Part shown: piece by piece, positions 1 through 4,743 of the stretch | Numbering within the stretch: the first letter of the stretch is position 1 | How the letters are laid out: each line of letters begins with the position of its first letter | NCBI GenBank assembly: GCA_964528085.1 | Contig: CAZGRE010000059.1 | Span: 1-6,082 of the forward strand | Direction of reading: 5' to 3' | DNA from: B2-G16 sp964528085 | GTDB taxonomy: Bacteria; Bipolaricaulota; Bipolaricaulia; UBA7950; UBA9294 | Length of the DNA stretch: 6,082 bases | The notes under the pieces: model-generated | Seen by the model: only the letters and a program-made list of their open reading frames with translations | What the model was told of the DNA's origin: nothing | The model's database searches: none | Program-made: the position numbers and the translations under genes

Positions 1-299
1 GTGAGGGCACCGACGGGGCAGATATCCTGACAGAGCCGGCAGAAACAGCACTTCCTCAGATCAATCCTCGGATAACGCTTCGGGTACCCCTCCCGCTTGT
101 CCGGAGGGGCTTCCACCAGCTCGATCGCCCTGTTCGGGCAGATCGACCCGCAGAGCCCGCAGGATATGCACTTGTCCGCGTCGAAGCGATGCTCCCCGCG
201 ATAACCGTCGGGGATGGGGATCGACTCGGTGGGGAAGCGGACCGTGAGCGGTCTTGCCACCATGTTCCTTACGAGTCTCCCTAGCAGCTCAATCCCCAT
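1..299 (-). CDS. 2x[4Fe-4S] ferredoxin subunit, NuoI/EchF/MbhN-like (3' end missing)
   Basis: Electron-transfer subunit expected to carry two [4Fe-4S] clusters and link the ferredoxin- or donor-side to the NuoB-like cluster of a complex I / group 4 hydrogenase-like enzyme on the cytoplasmic face. Seen: 99 residues from the ATG at 299, with two full CxxCxxCxxxCP motifs (C44, C47, C50, C54 and C84, C87, C90, C94), separated by a 29-residue linker containing YPKRYPRIDL, as in NuoI and MbhN-type subunits; C85 is an extra cysteine inside the second motif. The N-terminal stretch (RPLTVRFP) precedes the first cluster as in the family. The start is chosen because AGGTGA lies just upstream and the ATG falls 4 nt after the stop of the NuoD-like gene. 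The reading frame is open at the left edge, so the C-terminus is outside the window. It is the fourth gene of the leftward operon. A NuoI-type role is secure; the exact complex class is inferred from its neighbours. Confidence 0.93.
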   Translation of the reverse strand, partial: MGIELLGRLVRNMVARPLTVRFPTESIPIPDGYRGEHRFDADKCISCGLCGSICPNRAIELVEAPPDKREGYPKRYPRIDLRKCCFCRLCQDICPVGAL

Positions 300-303
300 C
301 CGA

Positions 304-1413
304 TCACCTATCCATATCCGCCGGGCAGATGTTTAAGCTCCAGTAGATGGTCGGGACATCCGCCACGCTCGCCCCGACGAGGAGGTGTTCGAGAACCGGG
401 ACCATGTGAAGGAGGCTCGGCCCCCTGATCTTGACCCGGTAAGGGTTTGTACCGCCGTCGCCGACGAGGTGCATCGCCCCCTCACCCCGCGCCACTTCGT
501 TCCGGACGTAGACCTCCCCCTCGGGGAGCTGCACCTTCACCCCCGGCTTCGCCAGGGAAGGATGGATGAAATCCCCTTCGGGGAGCTTCTCCACCGCCTG
601 CCGGACGATCTTCGCCGACTCCGCGATCTCGGCAAGCCCGATCCGGTAGCGGGAGTAGGCGTCGCCGTCGGTGAGGACGGGGACATCGAAATCGAATTCA
701 TCGTATACCTCGTAGGGATCGTCCCTCCGTACGTCGGTCTTCATCCCGGATGCACGAAGGACCGGCCCTGTCGCACCCAACCGGATCGCATCCTCCAACG
801 ACAGAACTCCGACCCCCTTTGTCCTCTCAGGGAAGAGGGGGGAGCCGGACACCTCCCAGGCGAGCATCTCATCCACCTTCTCCAAGGCAGCGAGGATCCG
901 CTCCTCCGCCCCTTCCGGGAGATCCCTCCTCACCCCACCCGGGCAGATGTACCCGGCCGGATATACGCGCCCGCCGGTTATCGCCTCGAACAGATCCAAG
1001 ATGTAGTCCCGGTAAGCGAACGCGATCTTAAAGCCGGTGTCGAATCCGAGGGCGATGGAGAACGCCCCGTACCAGACGATGTGGGATTGAATCCGCGAAA
1101 GTTCAGCCATCATCACCCTGATGTACTGAGCGCGGCGGGGTACCTCGATCCCGAGCAGCTCTTCCACCGCCTCGGCGTGGAGGAGGTTCCAGTTCAGCGC
1201 CTCGAAGACGCAGATCCGATCGGACAGAACCGCGTTCTGGATCGGAAGGCGGTACTCCATCAGCTTCTCGAACCCCCGATGGAGATACCCGGGATCTGCC
1301 CGGCCGGAGACGACCCGCTCGCCGTCGACCTTCAGCCGGACGCTGAAGTTCCCGGAGCCGGGGTGAGCCGGACCGAAGAAGAGCTCGTACTCCGTTTCCT
1401 CGCTTGAGATCAT
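304..1413 (-). CDS. NuoD-like / group 4 NiFe-hydrogenase-like large subunit lacking the NiFe ligands
   Basis: Homologue of the 49-kDa complex I subunit and of the large subunit of energy-converting hydrogenases, about 369 residues from the ATG at 1413. Family blocks seen: GPAHPGSGNF (14-23), GYLHRGFEKL (42-51), LLGIEVPRRAQYIRVMMAEL (86-105), LDLFEAITGGR (139-149), PGGVRRDLPEG (158-168) and the C-terminal SLNICPADMDR (359-369). The hydrogenase pairs RxCxxC and DPCxxC appear as C68-V-F-E71 and C363-P-A-D366: one cysteine of each pair survives, so a normal NiFe centre is unlikely. The protein ends at DMDR with no maturation tail, as in NuoD. By comparison with mammalian NDUFS2, the quinone-contacting His59 and Tyr108 correspond to G21 and V69. 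It fits the energy-converting hydrogenase-related (Ehr) or sulfane-reductase-like groups; the substrate is unknown. The start is uncertain: ATGs at 1452/1449 would overlap the NuoC-like gene, while 1413 lies 7 nt past its stop and fits the family N-terminus better. Confidence 0.92.
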   Translation of the reverse strand: MISSEETEYELFFGPAHPGSGNFSVRLKVDGERVVSGRADPGYLHRGFEKLMEYRLPIQNAVLSDRICVFEALNWNLLHAEAVEELLGIEVPRRAQYIRVMMAELSRIQSHIVWYGAFSIALGFDTGFKIAFAYRDYILDLFEAITGGRVYPAGYICPGGVRRDLPEGAEERILAALEKVDEMLAWEVSGSPLFPERTKGVGVLSLEDAIRLGATGPVLRASGMKTDVRRDDPYEVYDEFDFDVPVLTDGDAYSRYRIGLAEIAESAKIVRQAVEKLPEGDFIHPSLAKPGVKVQLPEGEVYVRNEVARGEGAMHLVGDGGTNPYRVKIRGPSLLHMVPVLEHLLVGASVADVPTIYWSLNICPADMDR

Positions 1414-1420
1414 CTCACGC

Positions 1421-1924
1421 TTATTCAAAGTACGGTTTCTCCCTCTCATCATTCTGATCGAACAGGTTCTCCCTCACATAGATCCGCCAGTCGAAGTCCT
1501 TCCGGAATGGGGGCGGACCCTCCCAATCCTCCAAGAATAGGGGAGAGAGATCCGGATTCCCGACGAATTCTACCCCGAACGCCTCGTGCAGCTCGCGCTC
1601 ATGCACCTGGGCGCTCTCGAACCAGATCGGCACGACCGATTCGACCCGCGCCTCATCCCGATCGATCGACGTCTTTATCGTAAGGAGGAGCCCATCACGG
1701 TAGGACCAGAGATGGTAGGTGATATCGAACAGGTCATCCTTCAACCGATCGACGACGGAGATGGAAGATAGATGCTCGAACCCCCGCCCCTTCGCCCAGC
1801 GGCATACGTCGAGCAATCGTTCCGGAGGGACCTCCATCCGCCCCCGCCGCGGCCGGTAGATCTCGGCCTCGAGGCCGAATTTGGAGCGGATCTCAGCGAG
1901 AATGGAATCGGACTCCGCTATCAT
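1421..1924 (-). CDS. NuoC-like (30-kDa subunit / EchD-like) protein
   Basis: Soluble 30-kDa-type subunit that packs against the NuoB- and NuoD-like proteins; it carries no cofactor in known family members. Seen: 167 residues, close to the size of stand-alone NuoC. The diagnostic block runs from V107 to F144: HERELHEAFGVEFVGNPDL followed by FLEDWEGPPPFRKDF, matching the complex I 30-kDa signature (ERE-x2-[DE]-x-[FM]-G-x2-F-x-G-x-P, then DW-x-G-x-P-x-RKD). The usual GHPDL is GNPDL here. The N-terminal part has the expected alpha/beta order with the FEHLSSISVVD strand-turn (49-59). Its ATG overlaps the stop of the NuoB-like gene (ATGA at 1924-1921), indicating translational coupling, and its own stop lies 7 nt before the likely start of the NuoD-like gene. 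It is separate from the large subunit, unlike the NuoCD or HycE fusions. Confidence 0.93.
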   Translation of the reverse strand: MIAESDSILAEIRSKFGLEAEIYRPRRGRMEVPPERLLDVCRWAKGRGFEHLSSISVVDRLKDDLFDITYHLWSYRDGLLLTIKTSIDRDEARVESVVPIWFESAQVHERELHEAFGVEFVGNPDLSPLFLEDWEGPPPFRKDFDWRIYVRENLFDQNDEREKPYFE

Positions 1925-2346
1925 TCCATTCCCTCCACGTGAGCGAAGATCTTTGCGCAGGCTTCGAACACGGCCTCAGGCCGCGGTGGGCAGCCGGGGA
2001 CGTAGATCGTCACCGGGAGGTAGTCCTCCAGATGCTTGATCGTGTTGTAGGAGTCCCAGTACATCCCCCCGCTCATCGTACACGCTCCCATGGCGATCAC
2101 CGCTTTAGGCTCAGCCATCTGCTCGTAGATCCGCTGCGCCCGCTTGATCGACTTGAACGTCTGATACCCGGCGATGAACAGGACGTCGGCCTGCCGGGGA
2201 GTCCCGACGAGGATCATCCCGAACCGCTCCATGTCCCAGCGCGAACCGACGACGGGAAGGAGCTCGGTGCAACCGCAGGAATTGAACCAGTTGAATATCC
2301 AGATCGCCTTGATCAGGCGCTTCATCCTCGTCTTCTGCTGCGTCAT
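1921..2346 (-). CDS. NuoB-like (20-kDa, N2-type [4Fe-4S]) small subunit
   Basis: Small subunit that holds the terminal [4Fe-4S] cluster (N2 in complex I, proximal cluster in hydrogenases) next to the active-site cavity of the NuoD-like subunit. Seen in 141 residues: four cluster cysteines, C24, C26, C89 (MGACTMSGGMY) and C119 (VPGCPPRPEAV), plus the strongly NuoB-like SRWDMERFG (35-43) and GTPRQADVLFIAG (48-60). The first pair is spaced C-G-C, between the adjacent CC of complex I and the CxxC of hydrogenases. An N-terminal IKAIWIFNWFN segment resembles the amphipathic helix seen in the family. It is the first gene of the leftward operon and overlaps the NuoC-like gene by 4 nt. The ATG at 2346 is preceded by AGGAG at a rather long 13-nt distance; the in-frame ATG at 2325 is the alternative. 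Confidence 0.93.
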   Translation of the reverse strand: MTQQKTRMKRLIKAIWIFNWFNSCGCTELLPVVGSRWDMERFGMILVGTPRQADVLFIAGYQTFKSIKRAQRIYEQMAEPKAVIAMGACTMSGGMYWDSYNTIKHLEDYLPVTIYVPGCPPRPEAVFEACAKIFAHVEGME

Positions 2347-2419
2347 CCCAGGCGGTCATCTCCTGCCGTTGCGTCTGATCGCTCTCCCTTTACGGGAGGG
2401 TGCGGCGGAATGTCGCAGT

Positions 2420-2448
2420 AGTTTAAGGGGCGGGTCCCCCCCCGTCAA
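2420..2448 (-). promoter_or_regulatory. Predicted sigma70-type promoter of the leftward complex I-like operon
   Basis: On the minus strand TTGACG (2448-2443; five of six consensus bases) is followed after exactly 17 nt by TAAACT (2425-2420; four of six). The start of transcription would fall near 2413, leaving a leader of roughly 65 nt before the NuoB-like ATG. The spacer is a G7 run followed by ACCCGCCCC, unusual for a promoter. The -35 box is one arm of the inverted repeat shared with the divergent arsR-like gene. Confidence 0.55.
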
Positions 2449-2466
2449 GGAGGGAAACCTTGACGG
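2442..2466. repeat. Perfect 9-bp inverted repeat spanning the divergent start region
   Basis: The arms CCGTCAAGG (2442-2450) and CCTTGACGG (2458-2466) are exact reverse complements around the 7-nt loop AGGGAAA. Each arm carries TTGACG, one facing left (the -35 box of the operon at 2346) and one facing right. In the rightward RNA the hairpin would hold the TTG start codon (2460-2462) in its 3' arm and half of the Shine-Dalgarno sequence in its 5' arm. It could act as an operator for a dimeric repressor, as a translational hairpin, or be a by-product of two divergent -35 boxes. Confidence 0.6.
2447..2453 (+). promoter_or_regulatory. Shine-Dalgarno AAGGAGG that decides the TTG start at 2460
   Basis: AAGGAGG followed by G and 5 more nt (6-nt spacing) places the TTG at 2460 as the translation start of the arsR-like gene. 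The same octamer AAGGAGGG stands before the genes starting at 3889 and 5826. No such site precedes the in-frame ATGs at 2496 and 2544. Confidence 0.65.
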
Positions 2467-2816
2467 ATAGGCCGCGGTCCGCCAATATATTCATCATGGT
2501 GCATAAAGGCATATTTAAGAATGCCGATTCGACCGATGCTCTAATGATAGCGGAGATCGGCCAAGCCCTTTCCCATCCGAGCCGGATTCAGATCATCCGC
2601 CTCCTCGAGGGAGGGGAGCGCTGCAGCTGCGAGATCGCCCCGTACTTCGATCTCGACCAATCCGGGATCTCCCGGCACTTAAACGCCCTCCGCCGCGCCG
2701 GGCTGATCGTCTCCCGCCGGGACGGAGTCCGGATCTACTGGCGCCTCTCCTCCCCGCACGTGGTGAAGCTCCTTCACCTCCTTGAAGAGATATCGCATAA
2801 GGAGAAGACAAACTAG
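2460..2816 (+). CDS. ArsR/SmtB-family regulator with CxC metalloid motif (unit A)
   Basis: Dimeric winged-helix repressor, expected to leave its operator when a thiophilic metal or metalloid binds. Seen: 118 residues from a TTG start; the wHTH begins at IGQALSHPSRIQIIRLL (33-49), followed by the CxC of ERCSCEIA (C55, C57) at the start of the helix that senses As(III)/Sb(III) in ArsR, the recognition helix DQSGISRHLNALRRAGLI (66-83), and the wing SRRDGVRIYWRL (85-96). No third cysteine is present. The start is ambiguous: TTG 2460 has an excellent Shine-Dalgarno, but residues 1-28 lie in AT-rich, promoter-like DNA; ATG 2496 or ATG 2544 would give a more typical N-terminus but lack a ribosome site. 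It lies 3 nt upstream of the TDT transporter gene, which it probably controls, and is divergent from the complex I-like operon. The inducer is inferred. Confidence 0.88.
   Translation: MTDRPRSANIFIMVHKGIFKNADSTDALMIAEIGQALSHPSRIQIIRLLEGGERCSCEIAPYFDLDQSGISRHLNALRRAGLIVSRRDGVRIYWRLSSPHVVKLLHLLEEISHKEKTN
2485..2508. promoter_or_regulatory. Degenerate ArsR operator-like dyad at the start of the unit A regulator
   Basis: ATATATTC (2485-2492), 8 nt, then GCATAAAG (2501-2508). Compared with the perfect operator ACATATGC-N8-GCATATGT before the second arsR, 11 of 16 arm positions agree. The dyad begins 25 nt after the start of a TTGACG box (2460), exactly the offset of the unit B operator from its TTGAAC. 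A weak -10 (CAATAT, 2483-2488, 17-nt spacer, or TATATT, 2486-2491, 20-nt spacer) overlaps it. It lies inside the coding frame if translation starts at 2460. Confidence 0.35.
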
Positions 2817-2819
2817 ACG

Positions 2820-3857
2820 ATGCCACAACCGAACCGTGTAAACCCGATCAAGAACTTTGCACCTTCATGGTTCGCCGCTGTGATGGGAACCGGGATCCTC
2901 GCCATGACGAGCATTTTCTATTCGAGCTACCTCCCGTTCCTCCGCTACGTGGCGCAGGGTCTATTCCACTTCAACGTCGTCCTGTTCGGGGTCCTCCTCG
3001 TCCCGTGCATCCTCCGTTGGATCCTCTACCGCGCCGATGCCCTCCGCGATCTGAACCATCCGGTGATCGCCAACTTCTACCCGACCCTCCCAGTGGGGAT
3101 GCTCGTCCTCGCCTCGGACTTCATGGTGATCGGGAAGGACTTCCAAATCGGCGCCTGGTTCTGGATCATCGGGAGCGCCATCACCGTCGTATTCGGATTG
3201 CTCGTCCCATACATCATGTTCAAGGGCGACCACGTGACGCTCGAGCACATCAATCCGGCGTGGTTCATCCCACCGGTCGGGCTGATCGTGATCCCGATCG
3301 CCGGGAGCCTCGTCATCGGCCGCTTCGGCGGAGCGGCGAACGAATGGGTGATCTTCGTGAACTACTTCGGCTGGGGGGCGGGATTCTTCCTCTACTTGGC
3401 GCTCCTTGCGATGTGCATGTACCGGTTCATCCTCCACCGGCCGCTTCCGAACGTCCTCGCCCCAACGGTATGGATCAACTTGGGGCCGATCGGGGCAGGG
3501 ACGGTCGCGCTGCTGAACCTCGTCACCCACTCCGGCTTCATCGCCGATCAAGGACCGTTCTTCGTCATCGGATTCTTCTTCTGGGGGTTCGGTGTATGGT
3601 GGGTCGTGATGGCGATCATGCTCACGATTCACTACATCCATCGACTGAAGCTCCCCTACGCCATGTCCTGGTGGGCGTTCACATTCCCGCTCGGGGCGTA
3701 CGTCGCCGCCACCCACCTCGTCGCTCAGCGCTTCTCGCTGGAGCTCGTCGACCATTTCGGATTCGGGCTGTACATCATGCTGTTCTTCCTGTGGTCGGTG
3801 ACGCTGATCAATACCGGGATACACGCCGTCAAGGGGGATCTGTTCCGTGGAAGCTGA
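2820..3857 (+). CDS. TDT family transporter / anion channel (SLAC1/TehA/Mae1-like)
   Basis: Ten-helix membrane protein of the tellurite-resistance/dicarboxylate transporter family, whose known members are anion channels or carriers (TehA, SLAC1, malate carrier Mae1, sulfite exporter Ssu1). Seen in 345 residues: the N-terminal FAPSWFAAVMGTGI (13-26), LNHPVIANFYPTLPVG (78-93), the NPAWFIPPVG loop (145-154), and MSWWAFTFPLGAYVAATHL (282-300), all family hallmarks. Hydrophobic spans fall at about 15-35, 44-70, 88-105, 112-133, 150-167, 176-203, 217-237, 246-271, 282-302 and 308-334; there is no cleavable signal. The ATG lies 3 nt after the arsR-like stop, with AAGGAG at 2799-2804 (15 nt away), so coupling by termination-reinitiation is likely. 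The C-terminus (AVKGDLFRGS) is short. Metalloid, sulfite or organic-anion export are all possible; the ArsR neighbours favour a toxic-anion role, but this is inference. Confidence 0.9.
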   Translation: MPQPNRVNPIKNFAPSWFAAVMGTGILAMTSIFYSSYLPFLRYVAQGLFHFNVVLFGVLLVPCILRWILYRADALRDLNHPVIANFYPTLPVGMLVLASDFMVIGKDFQIGAWFWIIGSAITVVFGLLVPYIMFKGDHVTLEHINPAWFIPPVGLIVIPIAGSLVIGRFGGAANEWVIFVNYFGWGAGFFLYLALLAMCMYRFILHRPLPNVLAPTVWINLGPIGAGTVALLNLVTHSGFIADQGPFFVIGFFFWGFGVWWVVMAIMLTIHYIHRLKLPYAMSWWAFTFPLGAYVAATHLVAQRFSLELVDHFGFGLYIMLFFLWSVTLINTGIHAVKGDLFRGS

Positions 3858-3876
3858 GCCTGTTATACACTCGAGT

Positions 3877-3883
3877 AAGGAGG
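3877..3883 (+). promoter_or_regulatory. Shine-Dalgarno AAGGAGG fixing the start at 3889
   Basis: AAGGAGG with 5-nt spacing to ATG 3889. This selects that codon over the upstream in-frame GTG at 3847, which would overlap the end of the TDT gene and add residues unlike the family. Confidence 0.75.
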
Positions 3884-3888
3884 GAAGA

Positions 3889-4275
3889 ATGAAAAAGAGA
3901 ATCGCGATTCCGACGCAGGGTACCGCTGGCTTGGACGCTCAGGTTGAAGAGCATTTCGGCCGGGCGCAGTACTACGCGCTGATCGACGTAGAAGACGGGA
4001 AGATCGTGAAAACGGAGGTCCTCGACGTCCCCTACGCCGAACACGGTCCGGGGGATCTTCCGAACTGGCTCCATTCGCAGGGGGCTGACGCCGTCCTCGC
4101 CTGGGGGATGGGGCCGCGCGCGGTCGAGTTCTTTAAGGAGCTGGGGATCGAGGTCGTCACCGGCGCCACCGGAGCGGTGCGCGACGTCGTCGAGGGGTAC
4201 ATCCGCGGGAACCTCGAGACGATCGAATGGGTCGAGCCGGAAGGGCACGGCAAGGGGCACGGGCACCGACACTGA
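3889..4275 (+). CDS. NifX/NifB-C-terminal-like (dinitrogenase FeMo-cofactor family) protein with His-rich tail
   Basis: Small cytoplasmic protein of the NifX/NafY/NifB-C-terminal fold (PF02579-type), whose characterised members bind Fe-S or FeMo-cofactor precursors; most small stand-alone homologues have no known function. Seen in 128 residues: MKKRIAIPTQ strand, LDAQVEEHFGRAQYYALIDVEDGKI (15-39), the glycine-rich turn DAVLAWGMGPRAVEFFKELGIEVVTG (67-92), and AVRDVVEGYIRGNLE (96-110). The tail is histidine-rich (H120, H124, H126, H128 within EGHGKGHGHRH), suggesting metal binding. It contains no cysteine. It lies 31 nt downstream of the TDT gene and is probably the last gene of unit A. No nitrogenase gene is nearby, so a nitrogen-fixation role is not supported; metal or cluster handling linked to the ArsR/TDT unit is a guess. 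Confidence 0.88.
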   Translation: MKKRIAIPTQGTAGLDAQVEEHFGRAQYYALIDVEDGKIVKTEVLDVPYAEHGPGDLPNWLHSQGADAVLAWGMGPRAVEFFKELGIEVVTGATGAVRDVVEGYIRGNLETIEWVEPEGHGKGHGHRH

Positions 4276-4304
4276 CCGGCGGAACCCTCCCCGAGAAGAT
4301 CGGG

Positions 4305-4333
4305 TTGAACGGAGATCGTCCCCTGGCTAACAT
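4305..4333 (+). promoter_or_regulatory. Predicted promoter of the arsR-acr3 operon
   Basis: TTGAAC (4305-4310), a 17-nt spacer and TAACAT (4328-4333) each match four of six sigma70 consensus bases. The -10 box runs into the dyad operator at 4330-4353, which is how ArsR-type repressors usually block transcription. The 90-nt gap 4276-4365 holds this promoter, the operator and the ribosome site and little else. Confidence 0.5.
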
Positions 4334-4353
4334 ATGCCATCTATTGCATATGT
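4330..4353. promoter_or_regulatory. Perfect dyad, probable ArsR operator
   Basis: ACATATGC (4330-4337), 8-nt spacer, GCATATGT (4346-4353): the arms are exact reverse complements, in an AT-rich island just upstream of arsR. The position over the -10 region and transcription start is typical of autoregulated ArsR/SmtB operators, which are 12-2-12-like AT-rich dyads. Each arm also contains the palindrome CATATG. Confidence 0.75.
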
Positions 4354-4360
4354 AAAGGGA
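4354..4360 (+). promoter_or_regulatory. Ribosome site supporting the TTG start of arsR
   Basis: AAAGGGA with 5-nt spacing to TTG 4366. No in-frame ATG occurs before residue 25 (inside the winged helix domain), so TTG is the only sensible start. Confidence 0.55.
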
Positions 4361-4365
4361 ACGGC

Positions 4366-4743
4366 TTGGAAAAACTGACCGGAACTTTCCGCGGGCTAGC
4401 GAATCCAGATCGCCTCCGGATCGTATATCTGTTAGCTATGAGCGAGATGCCCCTCTGCGTCTGTGAGATCGTCGAAGCGCTCGGACTCCCGCAGTATCAG
4501 GTCTCCAAGCACCTGCGGACGCTCCGGGGGCTAAACCTGATCGAGAGCCGCCGCGAGGGGAGATGGGCGTACTACTCGCTCGCGCGTACGCAGCGGGTGA
4601 GAAGGCTCGCCGGGTTCCTGATCGATTCCCTCCCGCGGCAAGGGATGGGGGAAGAGTTGGACCGGCTTCATAAGCGGCTTGAGCTCCGCAATCGGGGAAA
4701 GTGCACCGTCAAACCGAGAAGGGCAAAGCGTGAGCCGAGTTAA
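4366..4743 (+). CDS. arsR: Arsenical-resistance repressor ArsR (CVC type)
   Basis: As(III)/Sb(III)-responsive repressor of the downstream permease. Seen: 125 residues from a TTG start; FRGLANPDRLRIVYLL (8-23) opens the winged helix, CVC (C31, C33) in LCVCEIVEALGL is the classical ArsR sensing motif, LPQYQVSKHLRTLRGLNLI (41-59) is the recognition helix, and ESRREGRWAYYSL (60-72) is the wing. A third cysteine, C113, sits in the basic C-terminal tail (GKCTVKPRRAKREPS) and could complete a three-coordinate arsenic site, as in some ArsR types. The gene follows a perfect dyad operator overlapping its promoter and ends 14 nt inside acr3, so the two are translationally coupled. It shares the CxC type with the arsR-like gene at 2460, but the two are clearly diverged. 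Confidence 0.93.
   Translation: MEKLTGTFRGLANPDRLRIVYLLAMSEMPLCVCEIVEALGLPQYQVSKHLRTLRGLNLIESRREGRWAYYSLARTQRVRRLAGFLIDSLPRQGMGEELDRLHKRLELRNRGKCTVKPRRAKREPS
4717..4723 (+). promoter_or_regulatory. Ribosome site fixing the GTG start of acr3
   Basis: AGAAGGG with 6-nt spacing to GTG 4730. This start gives MSRVKGLSRFERYL, fitting Acr3 N-termini; the longer open frame from 4679 would add 17 residues of no family resemblance that lie within arsR. Confidence 0.6.

Noticed and set aside
385..1407. Long open frame (340 codons) on the plus strand opposite the NuoD-like gene
   Set aside because: The translation is rich in R, P, D and H with no family motifs. The opposite strand encodes a clearly conserved protein; GC-rich codon use produces such mirror frames.
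2111..2359. 82-codon minus frame starting beside AGGAG at 2359
   Set aside because: Its AGGAG abuts the ATG with no spacing, the product is low complexity, and it overlaps the conserved NuoB-like gene in another frame.
2384..2398. CTCCC/GGGAG hairpin in the leader of the leftward operon, considered as a riboswitch or attenuator
   Set aside because: Only 5 bp in the minus-strand RNA, with no wider structure or U tract; easily chance in this base composition.
2961..3824. 287-codon minus-strand frame opposite the TDT gene
   Set aside because: Composition dominated by D, E, R and P, a mirror of hydrophobic codons on the plus strand; no motif or start signal.
3864..3869. TATACA as a -10 box for the NifX-like gene
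   Set aside because: No acceptable -35 at 16-18 nt upstream; the short gap after the TDT gene fits operon transcription better.
2867..3892. 341-codon frame shifted within the TDT transporter gene
   Set aside because: Arginine- and proline-rich low-complexity product, while the frame from 2820 matches a ten-helix transporter throughout. No ribosome site of its own is evident.
4290..4304. Small hairpin CCCGA-GAAGA-TCGGG after the NifX-like gene, considered as a terminator
   Set aside because: Only a 5-bp stem with no U tract, and it abuts the -35 box of the arsR promoter; too weak to call.
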